Source of the DNA: Tepidibacillus decaturensis
Lineage (GTDB): Bacteria > Bacillota > Bacilli > Tepidibacillales > Tepidibacillaceae
Direction: 5' to 3'
Assembly: GCF_001561915.1 (NCBI RefSeq)
Contig: NZ_LSKU01000001.1
Coordinates: forward strand, 2,349,493 to 2,413,492
Length of the DNA stretch: 64,000 nt
Shown: one piece after another, positions 53,202 through 62,902 of the stretch
Layout of the letters: each line of letters begins with the position of its first letter
Numbering within the stretch: the stretch's first letter is position 1
Notes under the pieces: generated by a model
Databases searched by the model: none
What the model was told of the DNA's origin: nothing
What the model saw: the letters and a program-made list of their open reading frames with translations, nothing else
Made by a program: the position numbers and the translations under genes

Positions 53202-54539
53202 TTATAGCAGTAAATATGCAATCGGTGCTGTAATAACAATCGTTAGAATCGTTCTTTCTATCCAGATTACTAATAACTTAAGAATGCTGATGGGGATATC
53301 GGTCGACAAAATAACCGGCACGACGGCTGAAAAAAAGATAATAGCTGAAACACTAACCACACCAATAACAAATTTCGTTATTAATGTTGCTTCTGTAACT
53401 AATAAAGCAGGTAAAAACATTTCTGCAATTTCCATTGAAGCTGCTTTAGCAGCTAAAAATGGTTCAGGCAAACGAACAAGCCATGTAAAAGGATAAAAAA
53501 TATAGCCAAGAATATCAAATACCGGAGTATATTCTGCGAGTACTAATCCTAATAAACCTATGGACATGATTGAAGGAAGGATTGCCATTGTCATCACTAA
53601 TCCGTCTTTTAAGTTCATCCAAATATTTAATAATAGATTAGGTGCTTGTTCGGCCACATTCATTGCTTCCTTCCAAGCTACTTTTAAGCGATCCTTTTGA
53701 AATTTTTCTTCTGGCTGACCATCAATATCGTTATAATAACCATCACTCATTTTACTTAACGGCCATAAACGAACTGTAATGACTGTTACTAAAAACGTTA
53801 CAATAAGTGTAACCCAGAAATAAATATTCCAAATGTCCATTAATCCAAGTGTTTTGGCTACAACAACCATAAATGTTGCCGAAACAGTCGAAAAACCAGT
53901 TGCGATTATTGCAGCTTCTTTAATTGTGTATTTCCCTTCTTTAAATACCCTGTTCGTAATTAACAGTCCAATTGAATAGCTTCCGACAAATGAGGCAACA
54001 GCATCAATCGCAGATCTTCCTGGTGTTTTCCATACAGGTCGCATAATAGGTTGCATGAGAACACCTATAAATTCTAATAACCCGTAACTAACGAGCATAG
54101 CTAGGAAAACTGCTCCAATCGGAACCAATATACCTACTGGAGTGACCAAACTATTAAATAGGAATGGTCCCATATCTGGTGTAAAAAGCCAAGCAGGGCC
54201 AAATTGAAAATTAATCATAAATGCTATAATTAAACCTAGGATTTTAAAAAAGGATAATACAATATTTACCTTATCCTTTTTCCAAGTTCCTTTTACAAAT
54301 GGATAAATAGCACCCGATGCAATTATGATTAACAAATAATAAGGTACCAGATTAGGAACAAGATCACGAACAAAAGTAACGAGATGATCAAGCATAATGG
54401 AAGATTTGCCATTGATCGTAATTGGAATAAAGAACATAAAAATCCCAATTAAACTATAAACACTAAATTTTGCAATGTTTTTACTATTATTTGTCCTGAT
54501 TTGTTTTATTTCAGGATTAACCGTTTCAATCTTACTCAT
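53202..54539 (-). CDS. YjiH-family nucleoside-recognition/Gate domain membrane protein
   Basis: A 445-residue membrane protein with about 10 TM segments. Gate/nucleoside-recognition signatures are seen: GRSAIDAVASFVGSYSIGLL and a mirrored downstream half (LPEPFLAAKAASMEIAEMFL). YjiH-like proteins sit next to hut genes in several Firmicutes and may import histidine or a related metabolite; the substrate is not settled. ATG 54539 is preferred to GTG 54545 because AGAGG is 7 bases upstream. It is the last gene of the hut operon, after a 100-base gap containing a hairpin. Confidence 0.82.
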   Translation of the reverse strand: MSKIETVNPEIKQIRTNNSKNIAKFSVYSLIGIFMFFIPITINGKSSIMLDHLVTFVRDLVPNLVPYYLLIIIASGAIYPFVKGTWKKDKVNIVLSFFKILGLIIAFMINFQFGPAWLFTPDMGPFLFNSLVTPVGILVPIGAVFLAMLVSYGLLEFIGVLMQPIMRPVWKTPGRSAIDAVASFVGSYSIGLLITNRVFKEGKYTIKEAAIIATGFSTVSATFMVVVAKTLGLMDIWNIYFWVTLIVTFLVTVITVRLWPLSKMSDGYYNDIDGQPEEKFQKDRLKVAWKEAMNVAEQAPNLLLNIWMNLKDGLVMTMAILPSIMSIGLLGLVLAEYTPVFDILGYIFYPFTWLVRLPEPFLAAKAASMEIAEMFLPALLVTEATLITKFVIGVVSVSAIIFFSAVVPVILSTDIPISILKLLVIWIERTILTIVITAPIAYLLL

Positions 54540-54594
54540 AGACACACCTCTTCTCTAAAATTTTAAATATTCAGACTATTATTTTTTGAAACTT

Positions 54595-54619
54595 CCCCTA
54601 GCAAAATTTTTACTAGGGG
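54595..54619 (-). other. Intergenic hairpin between hutI and yjiH
   Basis: CCCCTAG (54595-54601) / CTAGGGG (54613-54619) with an 11-base loop in the hutI-yjiH gap. There is no T-run, so it is more likely an RNA-processing or stability element than a terminator. Confidence 0.45.
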
Positions 54620-54641
54620 TTATAAGGCTTAAAGAGTATGT

Positions 54642-55910
54642 TTAAATAACTATTTTCCCTTCTTTTACAACTAAAACTCCACTTTTGATCACTGTATCAA
54701 TATGATTCATTCCATACTGATAGGAAAGAAATAAATAATTCGGTACATTAAAAATAGCGATGTCTGCTTTCTTCCCTGGCTCTAGGCTACCAATTTCTTT
54801 AGCACGTCCGATGGCATGGGCGGCATTAATCGTTGTAGCCGTAATTGTTTCCTCAGGTGTCATCCCCATTTGTAGACATCCCAAATTCATTATAAATTGA
54901 AGTGAAAATGTAGGAGAAGAGCCCGGGTTCGCGTCGGTAGATAAGGCAATTGGAATGCCACTATCAATCATCTTTCTTGCTGGAGCAAACTTGGCCATTA
55001 GGAAAAATGCCGTTCCTGGAAGAAGTACTCCTATTACTCCCTTTTCAGCCATCATTTTGATTCCTCTTTCAGACGCGTTTAATAGATGATCTGCTGAAAT
55101 CGCTCCAACCTCTACCGCAAGTTCAGCCCCTCCATATGGTTCAATTTCATCAGCATGTATTTTGGGGATTAAACCAAACTGTTTTCCAGCCTCAAGAATG
55201 CGGCGGGATTGTTCAGGTGTAAAAACACCTTTCTCACAAAAAACATCATTAAATTCTGCTATTCGACTTTCAGCTACGGCAGGAATCATCTCCTGAATGA
55301 TTTGATCTACAAAAAGATCCGGATTTGTTTTAAACATAGGTGATACAGCATGAGCACCCATAAATGTGGAGACAATATCGACTGCATGATCTTCATTTAA
55401 TTGCTTTGCAACTTTTAATTGTTTTAATTCGTGCTCAAGACTTAAACCGTATCCACTCTTTATTTCGACTGTTGTAACTCCGTTCAATAAAAATACATCT
55501 AACCGCTTTGCTGTTTCCATATAAAGCTGTTCGAAGCTAGACTCTTGTGTTGCGCGTGTAGTAGCATGAATCCCTCCTCCCTCATTCATAATATCCATAT
55601 AGGTTTTTCCTTGAAGTCTCATCACATACTCTTTTTCCCTTGAACCAGCATAGACGAGATGGGTATGCGGATCGATAAGTCCAGGTGTAACGATTTTATT
55701 TTCCGCTTTAATCACTTCAGCCTTATCTATTACCTCGTGAAATTGTTGTCGTATATCTTCGTCCTTGCCTACCGCTAAAATTTTATTTTCTTGAACCAAA
55801 ACGCTCCCATTTTCGATTACATAAAGATTCTTCATTTGCTCTTTTATCGCTGGTGTATCTGAATGACCTTGCAATGTAATTAACTGTGCTGCTTTTTTAA
55901 TGTATAACAT
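54642..55910 (-). CDS. hutI: Imidazolonepropionase
   Basis: A 422-residue amidohydrolase that opens imidazolone-propionate to formiminoglutamate, third step of histidine degradation. Metal and substrate motifs are TPGLIDPHTHLVYAGSRE, MGAHAVSP, KIHADEIEPYGG, SADHLLNASERG and LSTDANPGSSPT. Length is normal (about 410-425). AGAGGG precedes the ATG and hutU ends 12 bases upstream, so they are cotranscribed with hutG and the permease. Confidence 0.95.
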   Translation of the reverse strand: MLYIKKAAQLITLQGHSDTPAIKEQMKNLYVIENGSVLVQENKILAVGKDEDIRQQFHEVIDKAEVIKAENKIVTPGLIDPHTHLVYAGSREKEYVMRLQGKTYMDIMNEGGGIHATTRATQESSFEQLYMETAKRLDVFLLNGVTTVEIKSGYGLSLEHELKQLKVAKQLNEDHAVDIVSTFMGAHAVSPMFKTNPDLFVDQIIQEMIPAVAESRIAEFNDVFCEKGVFTPEQSRRILEAGKQFGLIPKIHADEIEPYGGAELAVEVGAISADHLLNASERGIKMMAEKGVIGVLLPGTAFFLMAKFAPARKMIDSGIPIALSTDANPGSSPTFSLQFIMNLGCLQMGMTPEETITATTINAAHAIGRAKEIGSLEPGKKADIAIFNVPNYLFLSYQYGMNHIDTVIKSGVLVVKEGKIVI

Positions 55911-55921
55911 TTTATAACCCT

Positions 55922-57577
55922 CTAGTCATTCAGCATTGGAATATGAATCCCATTTTCTTTTGCCGTTTTGATTGCTAACTCATACCCGGCGTCAACGTGT
56001 CGAACGACTCCCATCCCAGGATCAGTTGTAAGTACTCTTTCTAGGCGTTTTTCTGCTTCCTTAGTTCCATCAGCAACAACAACCATTCCTGCATGGATGG
56101 AGTAACCCATCCCAACACCACCACCATGATGAACACTAACCCAACTTGCACCTGCCACACTATTAATAAGCGCGTTTAATATAGGCCAATCCGCCACTGC
56201 ATCACTGTCGTCTTTCATTGCCTCAGTTTCGCGGTTGGGTGAAGCCACAGATCCTGAGTCTAAGTGATCTCTGCCTATCACAATCGGTGCTTTTAGCTCT
56301 CCACTTGCAACCATATCATTGATCAATTTGCCAAATCTGGCTCGTTCTCCATAACCAAGCCAACAAATTCGTGCAGGATACCCTTGGAAACTAATTTTTT
56401 CACGTGCCATCCGAATCCAATTACATAATGGTTCATTATAACTAAATTCCCTTAAAATCACTTCATCTGTTTTATAAATGTCTTCTGGATCCCCGGATAA
56501 TGCTACCCAGCGAAATGGTCCTTTTCCTTCACAAAATTGCGGGCGAATATAAGCAGGTACAAACCCAGGGAAATCAAAGGCTTGTTCAACTCCTTGATCC
56601 TTTGCCACTTGACGGATATTGTTGCCATAATCGAAGGTAATCGCACCTTTTTTCTGCATTTCTAACATTGCTTTAACATGTTCAGCAATACTTTTCTTCG
56701 CTAATTCAACATATTTTTCTTTGTCGTTTTTCCTTAGTTCAGATGCTTCAGCTAAAGTGAAGTTTGCAGGGATATAGCCATTTAGCGGATCGTGGGCTGA
56801 GGTTTGATCGGTTAATACATCAGGGATAAACCCTTTTTCCAACATTTGCGGCAATACTTCCGCGGCATTTCCTAGTAGGCCAATCGAAAGAGGGGTTCCT
56901 TCCTTTGCAGCTTGTCTTGCCATTTCAATTGCTTTATCCAAATCATCTGTGGATGTATCCAAATATTTCGTTTTAATACGCCTTTCCATTCGTTCAGGAT
57001 CAACTTCAACTGCAATACAGATCCCTTTATTCATTGTAACCGCTAATGGCTGTGCTCCGCCCATTCCCCCAAGACCTGCTGTAAGGATGATCTTTCCTTG
57101 TAAAGTCCCTTTAAAATGTTGGCGAGCAAGTTCAGCAAAAGTTTCATAAGTTCCTTGTACAATTCCTTGACTTCCTATATAAATCCAGCTCCCAGCGGTC
57201 ATTTGCCCATACATGATTAATCCCTTTTTCTCCAATTTGTTAAAATGTTCCCAATTGGCCCATGCAGGTACTAAATTGGAGTTCGCGATCAAAACCCTTG
57301 GCGCATCTTGATGAGTGCGGAAAACAGCTACTGGTTTCCCAGATTGAATAAGTAAGGTTTCGTCATTTTCTAACTGTTTTAATTCCCTCACAATTGCTTC
57401 GTAAGCCTCCCAATTGCGTGCGGCTTTGCCAATTCCACCATAAACAATTAATTCTGCTGGCTTTTCGGCTACTTCTGGATTTAAATTGTTATTTAGCATT
57501 CTTAAGGCAGCTTCTTGGATCCATCCTTTTGTATGCAATATGTTCCCTCTATATTGTTCAACCTTCTCTAATGACAC
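55922..57577 (-). CDS. hutU: Urocanate hydratase
   Basis: A 551-residue urocanase of normal length, using NAD+ to convert urocanate to imidazolone-propionate. Visible motifs: [35 protein letters not shown] (NAD-binding glycines), [51 protein letters not shown]. The start is GTG 57577, 8 bases after AAAGGAG; the TTG at 57595 lies upstream of that site. It follows hutG by 30 bases and precedes hutI by 11. Confidence 0.95.
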   Translation of the reverse strand: MSLEKVEQYRGNILHTKGWIQEAALRMLNNNLNPEVAEKPAELIVYGGIGKAARNWEAYEAIVRELKQLENDETLLIQSGKPVAVFRTHQDAPRVLIANSNLVPAWANWEHFNKLEKKGLIMYGQMTAGSWIYIGSQGIVQGTYETFAELARQHFKGTLQGKIILTAGLGGMGGAQPLAVTMNKGICIAVEVDPERMERRIKTKYLDTSTDDLDKAIEMARQAAKEGTPLSIGLLGNAAEVLPQMLEKGFIPDVLTDQTSAHDPLNGYIPANFTLAEASELRKNDKEKYVELAKKSIAEHVKAMLEMQKKGAITFDYGNNIRQVAKDQGVEQAFDFPGFVPAYIRPQFCEGKGPFRWVALSGDPEDIYKTDEVILREFSYNEPLCNWIRMAREKISFQGYPARICWLGYGERARFGKLINDMVASGELKAPIVIGRDHLDSGSVASPNRETEAMKDDSDAVADWPILNALINSVAGASWVSVHHGGGVGMGYSIHAGMVVVADGTKEAEKRLERVLTTDPGMGVVRHVDAGYELAIKTAKENGIHIPMLND

Positions 57578-57607
57578 ACCAACCACTCCTTTCAAAAAAT
57601 AAAACTC

Positions 57608-58561
57608 TTACAATTTATAATCAGACATACTCATCATCAATTCAGCTAGCAAATAAGCAGCTAACCGTGCTGTTTTTCCGTTTTCATCTAATTGTGGATT
57701 AACTTCTGAAAGATCAAAACTAAGCAGGTTTTCCTTTTTGGCAATATACCGCAACAATTTTCGCACCGTTTTTGGTTCTAACCCAAATGGAGATGGGGCA
57801 CTTACACCTGGAGCTGCATTTAAATGGATCGCATCAAAACACAAAGTGAGGATCATATAATCATATGTTTGAGAAAATCGATCAATCACTTGAATGGTTT
57901 GTTCAATCTTTTCCACCTCTTCTTCATAAAGGTATGTACAATGGTAGGCCTCTGCTGTTTCAAATAGTTTTTTGGTATTTCCAAATCGTTGAATCCCTAA
58001 AGCCAAATACCCTACTTGATGATCCTTATCTAAAATTTGCTTAAACATTGTTCCAGAAGTAGCAAATGGTTCAACACGTAAATCAAAATGAGCATCAATA
58101 TTAATGATTCCAAGCGAAGGCTCATCCCCTAAGAAAGCTCTAGCACCAAGATAATGTCCAAATAAGGTTTCATGACCACCGCCGAGGATGATTGGGAATT
58201 TCGATTGATATAACAATTCCCTTACATACAGACCTAATTCCCTTTGCGACTCTTCCAAGTTTCCATCCTCACAAACCACATTTCCTACATCGATAATATT
58301 TGAATCTTCTTCTAAATGGTAAGGCAAGTTTGCTAAATATTTCCTGATTTCATCTGGAGCCTTGCCTGCTCCTATTCGCCCTTTGTTTCTTTTCACCCCT
58401 TCGTCGCATTGGAACCCAATAATTGCTATTTCTTTTTCTGTATCTGATAATGGCAAATGATCAATTGGATAACATTGCACTCTTTGATGGAGACGTAAAC
58501 TAGCTTTGTCTACCCCATCCTTTCTGCCAACCCATAGATTTTCTTTTGCATTACGATAAAT
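57608..58561 (-). CDS. hutG: Formimidoylglutamase, probable ATT start
   Basis: A ureohydrolase-family enzyme converting formiminoglutamate to glutamate plus formamide. Motifs: IGRIGAGKAPDEIR-like GRIGAGKAPDEI, LGGGHETLFG, NIDAHFDLRVEP and DAIHLNAAPGVSAPSPFG. Conventional frames start at GTG 58480 (290 residues), but the frame is open for 27 more codons: NLWVGRKDGVDKASLRLHQR matches the family N-terminus (xLWxGR...RLHQ). It begins at ATT 58561-58559, 9 bases after GGAGG, with TGA just before; no ATG, GTG or TTG is in frame there. With it the length is 317, normal for HutG. First gene of the hut operon. Confidence 0.87.
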   Translation of the reverse strand: MYRNAKENLWVGRKDGVDKASLRLHQRVQCYPIDHLPLSDTEKEIAIIGFQCDEGVKRNKGRIGAGKAPDEIRKYLANLPYHLEEDSNIIDVGNVVCEDGNLEESQRELGLYVRELLYQSKFPIILGGGHETLFGHYLGARAFLGDEPSLGIINIDAHFDLRVEPFATSGTMFKQILDKDHQVGYLALGIQRFGNTKKLFETAEAYHCTYLYEEEVEKIEQTIQVIDRFSQTYDYMILTLCFDAIHLNAAPGVSAPSPFGLEPKTVRKLLRYIAKKENLLSFDLSEVNPQLDENGKTARLAAYLLAELMMSMSDYKL

Positions 58562-58673
58562 TGCAGTTCACCTCCAGATATTCTTCATTTTTAGAATTTT
58601 TTATATTTTCATGATCTTTTAATTCCATTATATTTTCGATATGATGGGGATACAAATACCTATTTAAAATAGA

Positions 58674-58694
58674 TTTATAGCGATTAACTATAAA
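58674..58694. promoter_or_regulatory. LysR-type operator candidate in the hutG/lysR divergent promoter
   Basis: TTTATAG-CGATTAA-CTATAAA is a 7+7 inverted repeat with a T-N11-A core, the usual LysR-type pattern, 15 bases upstream of the lysR start and 113 bases from hutG. Confidence 0.6.
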
Positions 58695-58709
58695 ATGTAG
58701 GTGAGAAGA

Positions 58710-59591
58710 ATGGATGCTCGTGAATTAAAATACTTTGTAACGCTAGTTGAACAGAGAAGTTTTACGAAAGCTGCAGAACATTTGCACATCTCCCAGCCTT
58801 CTTTAAGCAATGCCATTAAAAAGTTAGAAAAAGAAATTGGATTAAAGTTAATTGATAGGGATACGAGAAATTTCCAATTAACGAGGGAAGGAGATTTTTT
58901 TTATCAAGAAGCAAAAAAGCTGATCCGCCATCATGAGCATATCAATAAAGAAGTAAAGAAAATGAAGCATACAGGTCCAGCTGAATTGGAAATAGGCTTA
59001 ATTGAAAGCTCTATGCTTTGGTTACCGGAGATTGTGATTGCTTTGAAAGAACAGTACAAAGAAGTTCGCATCAAACTATTGGAAATATTAAGCTTAGAGG
59101 AAGTAGAAAAAGCACTTCTTAATTTTGATATTCATCTTGCGATCACGAATCAACCTCTTAATCGGGAAGAGATCCATGTCATTCCAATTTATATGGAAAA
59201 ATTGGTTGCTCTTTTACCACCAACCCATTCCCTTGCATCTCAGCCTTTTATCCATTTAGCAGAATTAGCGGAAGATCATTTGATTGTTTGCAAAGAAGGT
59301 TTTCAATCACGTGAGGATATCTTAAATGCTTTCCGCCAATTAGGAATCAAGCCAAACATACAATTTGAAATAGAAAGGTTTGAGACAGCTACCCACTTAA
59401 TCGAAAAAAATTTGGGAATCACTCTTGTTCCAGAAAATTATGTTAAATATGCAAAAACGGTTAATGTTGTGAAATCAATAAAAGATATATCGGTAGAGAG
59501 AACAGTATATTTAGCTTATGTAAAGAACAGGTTTATACCGGAAATTGTTTGGAAATTTATTGATTTAGTGAAAGAGTTCTTTGGGGAGTAG
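58710..59591 (+). CDS. LysR-family transcriptional regulator
   Basis: A 293-residue regulator. The N-terminal winged HTH (LKYFVTLVEQRSFTKAAEHL; SQPSLSNAIKKLEKEIG) is followed by a PBP-like effector domain (about 90-293). ATG 58710 is taken, with AGGTGAG upstream, over the GTG at 58701. It is divergent from hutG with a T-N11-A palindrome between, so it likely controls the hut operon, instead of HutP. Effector is probably urocanate or histidine (inference). Confidence 0.9.
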   Translation: MDARELKYFVTLVEQRSFTKAAEHLHISQPSLSNAIKKLEKEIGLKLIDRDTRNFQLTREGDFFYQEAKKLIRHHEHINKEVKKMKHTGPAELEIGLIESSMLWLPEIVIALKEQYKEVRIKLLEILSLEEVEKALLNFDIHLAITNQPLNREEIHVIPIYMEKLVALLPPTHSLASQPFIHLAELAEDHLIVCKEGFQSREDILNAFRQLGIKPNIQFEIERFETATHLIEKNLGITLVPENYVKYAKTVNVVKSIKDISVERTVYLAYVKNRFIPEIVWKFIDLVKEFFGE

Positions 59592-59610
59592 CCTTTTCCG
59601 TATAAAAGTA

Positions 59611-59641
59611 AAAAAAGAACCCTATAAAATTATGGGTTCTA
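59611..59641. terminator. Hairpin terminator after lysR
   Basis: AGAACCC / GGGTTCT stem with an 11-base loop. A minus-strand T-run (TTCTTTTTTTAC) makes it a good minus-strand terminator; on the plus strand the tail is weaker. Confidence 0.6.
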
Positions 59642-59647
59642 TACATA

Positions 59648-59990
59648 CTAAAATCTTAAATATGCTAGTATTTTTTGATTCCTATTTACTTGAAGAATCT
59701 TAAAATCATTTTTTAAATAAAAATCATTTAGATATGGGATATCATCATATTCTACACAAACAATTCGTAAACCAATTAAATCATAAACTAGTTCACAGTT
59801 TTCTAGCATCCACTACTAAGCTAGTACGAGTTAAAGCTCTTTTTTCATTTGGAATTGCATTTTTGTGTAGAAAGGTTTCAGTCTCATCTTGAGTTGCCTC
59901 AATTAAACTTAATAAGCTAACTACTTGCATTTTCTAGATTTTAATATTTTTGCTGCATTAGCAATCCTTTCTGATTTATTTAGCTTTATA
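59648..59990 (-). pseudogene. Degenerate acetyltransferase-like / small-gene remnant
   Basis: In the 59592-60047 gap, the minus strand shows broken coding fragments: LNKSERIANAAKILKSRKCK-stop at about 59930-59990, a fragment with NAIPNEKRALTRTSLVVDAR, then after a frame change ELVYDLIGLRIVCVEYDDIP and a tail to stop 59648-59650. The last part resembles a GNAT fold end, but stops and shifts make it a relic. No intact gene is present. Confidence 0.4.
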
Positions 59991-60047
59991 TCATACCTTA
60001 TCTATATCGATCAAGATAAGGCCTCTTCTAAACTAGATAATTGAATT

Positions 60048-62687
60048 TTAATTTACTTTAATCCCAATCACTACATCATCCAAAAGGTACAAGGTTAAGG
60101 ATTGGCCCTGTTGTAAATCTCCTAAGTGATAGGTTGCAGTACCTTTCCAAACACGAACATCTTTTGCTAATTGATAGGACTTGTACATTCCTGAGGTATC
60201 TTGGATATAGATTCTTCCATCATTTACATTGACGGTTGTTAGTGTTCCTGATACTTTTTCCATTTGTGTGATCAGGATTTCACTACCCACTTCAACCACT
60301 TTGACATAATCATCTGTCTTTAGATTATTGATCGACATTTCAGTACCGTTACTATTATAAACAGTTACCGAGTTATTTAGACTGATCGTTTTTTGTCCAT
60401 CAGAGGTATTTAGAATGAGTTGCTCTCGGTAGGTTTCAATTGAAGCAATCGTTCCATATGTTGGTGGAATAACGTCTATACGTTCCAAATCGTCGCCGAT
60501 AAATGTTAATTGTACTGTATCTCCTTCTTTTAAGTCCTCGATCGTTGGTTTTGATACGTTTGGAATGGATAGAGTGGTCGAGCTAGATAAATAGTAGTAG
60601 TCTTCATCTCCATCAATATCCACTGTAATTCTTTTTCTACTCGTACTGATATCCGTTAAGGTATAGGTTCCTGCAGTTCTTACGTCAATTTTTGTAACGA
60701 CTTCTTGTTTAATCGTTACGATTATTTCCTGTCCAACCTCTAAATCAGATAAGTCAGGTCTGGTTTCATTGGCAATATTTACGTCTACATCTGGATCTAA
60801 CCGATAAGTTAAAGTTTGACGTTGTTCGTTTTTAAGGGTAATAAAATCTTCCTGATCATCAATCCGAACAAACTCACCTTCAACCGTATTATTTAAGGTG
60901 ATTGCATAAATGAGATTATCTTTTAATTTCAAGGAAACTTTCATCCCTACTTCAATATCTTCGATCTCTGGATATCTTAAATCAAGATCTAGGTCAACAT
61001 AGTCATCAATGGGATATGTCTTTAATTCCCCTTTACTATTCTCAATTGTTAGATAGCGATTCACCGTATCAATACTTTTAACCGTTCCTGTTAAATCGCT
61101 AAGATAGAAACGATTGAGTACTGTTAAGGAAACAAGGCGTTGGTTTTCTACAGTAAAGCTGACTTCATCATCCACTTTTAAATCCGCTAAGGTTGCATTG
61201 TTAATCCCTTCAATTTGAATATCTGCTTGTTCAGATATTTCATATGCTTTTAGAGAACCATCCGTTAGGCGAAGGGTTAAAATTTGGTCTGATGTGGATA
61301 CAACCACAACTTTACCGTTTAGGGTTACATTTTGATAGGGTTGAATCATCCGAATCGTAGTAACTTGATCATTTTCCACGACAAGCTCAACTTGATCACC
61401 TTTTTGTAAGTCTTTTACCGTTGGAAAGCGAACACCTGCATACTCGACAATGACTTGGTCAGATAAGGAGAAGGCTCTATATTTTCCATTATCTTCTATC
61501 ATGATGATCTTATTTTCTAGATCAAGGGAATAAATCGTTCCTTTATTATTGGATAGGTTTAAGTTAGATGTTAATTCAATCGTCAGGATTTTATTTTCCA
61601 TGTCTAAATATAGTATGACTTCATTTCCAACAGCTAGGCTTGAAATATCTACAGAAACTGTAGAACTAGATTTTACTTTTGTATTTTGATCATAACGATA
61701 AACATTCAATTTTCCATTTTCATCTTTGATGGTAAGCAATTGATCTGCCACAAGATGTTGTACAATCGTTCCTGTAATCTGCGTCTGGTTAACTGGCATA
61801 ACTTCATCTAGCTGCTCTAGATAAACAATATAGCCTTGGCTATCTACTCCAAAACGAATTTGATCACCTTGCTTTAAATCTGCAAGTTGAATGCTTGAAC
61901 CATCTGGATTATATAAAGCAGCTTTACTTGAAAAGATGTATGTTCCTGTAACGCCGTCTTCCGTTTTAATGGTATAAATATTATTGGTTATTGATTGAAT
62001 GGTACCTACAGGTAATTGACCATCCACATCTGCCATAAAACGGTCAGTTCTGCCAATCATTGTAGCTAATTGTGCCCTTGTTACGGTTGAATTCGGGTTA
62101 AATTGAAGTTGGCTATTTGCGTTATAGCTTCCAGTAATGATTCCTTTTTCTGATGCTAATGCAACATAGCCCTTTAAATAACTTGGAATGGAAGAATCAT
62201 CTACGAAGCTTGTTGTTGCAGTGCTTCCTACTTCATTTTCTGCACCAATCATTCGAATGATCAATTGAGCCACCCATGCTCTTGAAGCACCTTGATTTGG
62301 GTTGAATAAATCTGCTTCGATTAGACCTTTTTGCGCAGCAACAGCAACATATCCAATTGCATTCCAACCTTTTGGTAAGGATAATCCTAAATTGTCGATT
62401 TGTGTCGTATTAGCAGTTTTAGCCTCATCTTCTAAACCCATTGCTCGAACTGCCATCACGACAGCCTCTAACTGTGATACCGTTTTATCTGGCTGAAAGC
62501 GACCATCCCCATACCCTGTTACAACACCACGCAGCTGCATTTTTAAAATATATTGCAGTCCCCAATGTTTATTCCCCACATCTTTAAATGGAGAAAACCC
62601 TTCTGCATTGGCAAATGCCCCAAATGGAATTAAGGCAAAGACTAAAATAAATACGAGTACAACGTTAAGTGTCCGTAGCTTCCTCAT
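60048..62687 (-). CDS. SLH-domain surface protein
   Basis: An 879-residue exported protein. The signal peptide (VLVFILVFALIPFGAFA) ends at AFANA; three SLH domains follow at about 30-85, 95-155 and 160-215 (GVVTGYGDGRFQPDKTVSQL; FNPNSTVTRAQLATMIGR). The remainder is a series of about ten similar 60-residue beta modules (LKTDDYVKVVEVGSE-, LKEGDTVQLTFIGDD-, LADLKVDDEVSFTVENQR-like), each with a D/E-G-D turn, which is unusual regularity. ATG 62687 is preferred, 7 bases after GGAG; TTG 62690 is less likely. Anchored to the wall polymer modified by CsaB. No enzyme motif; a structural or adhesive role is likely. Confidence 0.88.
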   Translation of the reverse strand: MRKLRTLNVVLVFILVFALIPFGAFANAEGFSPFKDVGNKHWGLQYILKMQLRGVVTGYGDGRFQPDKTVSQLEAVVMAVRAMGLEDEAKTANTTQIDNLGLSLPKGWNAIGYVAVAAQKGLIEADLFNPNQGASRAWVAQLIIRMIGAENEVGSTATTSFVDDSSIPSYLKGYVALASEKGIITGSYNANSQLQFNPNSTVTRAQLATMIGRTDRFMADVDGQLPVGTIQSITNNIYTIKTEDGVTGTYIFSSKAALYNPDGSSIQLADLKQGDQIRFGVDSQGYIVYLEQLDEVMPVNQTQITGTIVQHLVADQLLTIKDENGKLNVYRYDQNTKVKSSSTVSVDISSLAVGNEVILYLDMENKILTIELTSNLNLSNNKGTIYSLDLENKIIMIEDNGKYRAFSLSDQVIVEYAGVRFPTVKDLQKGDQVELVVENDQVTTIRMIQPYQNVTLNGKVVVVSTSDQILTLRLTDGSLKAYEISEQADIQIEGINNATLADLKVDDEVSFTVENQRLVSLTVLNRFYLSDLTGTVKSIDTVNRYLTIENSKGELKTYPIDDYVDLDLDLRYPEIEDIEVGMKVSLKLKDNLIYAITLNNTVEGEFVRIDDQEDFITLKNEQRQTLTYRLDPDVDVNIANETRPDLSDLEVGQEIIVTIKQEVVTKIDVRTAGTYTLTDISTSRKRITVDIDGDEDYYYLSSSTTLSIPNVSKPTIEDLKEGDTVQLTFIGDDLERIDVIPPTYGTIASIETYREQLILNTSDGQKTISLNNSVTVYNSNGTEMSINNLKTDDYVKVVEVGSEILITQMEKVSGTLTTVNVNDGRIYIQDTSGMYKSYQLAKDVRVWKGTATYHLGDLQQGQSLTLYLLDDVVIGIKVN

Positions 62688-62840
62688 CAAACCACTCCCT
62701 GCTGTATTTTTGTATCTTTTAACTTATTCGACACAGTTCTTCCAAACCCTTCTATTTTGCGACAAATCTCACTTTTTTTCTGATAAAAGGTGTTCTTCAA
62801 TTGACAAACGTGGTACGATCATAATAGCCCACAAAAGATT

Positions 62841-62858
62841 AAGTTTGTATATTTCAAC
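62841..62858. repeat. Fragment of the hairpin repeat terminus
   Basis: AAGTTTGTATATTTCAAC matches only the left end of the dispersed element (AAGTTTGTATATTCTAAC). It may be chance because the match is short and AT-rich. Confidence 0.3.
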
Positions 62859-62902
62859 TAAAGAAAAAATATTGAATTTATGTAATGGAGTGGTGAATAA
62901 AG

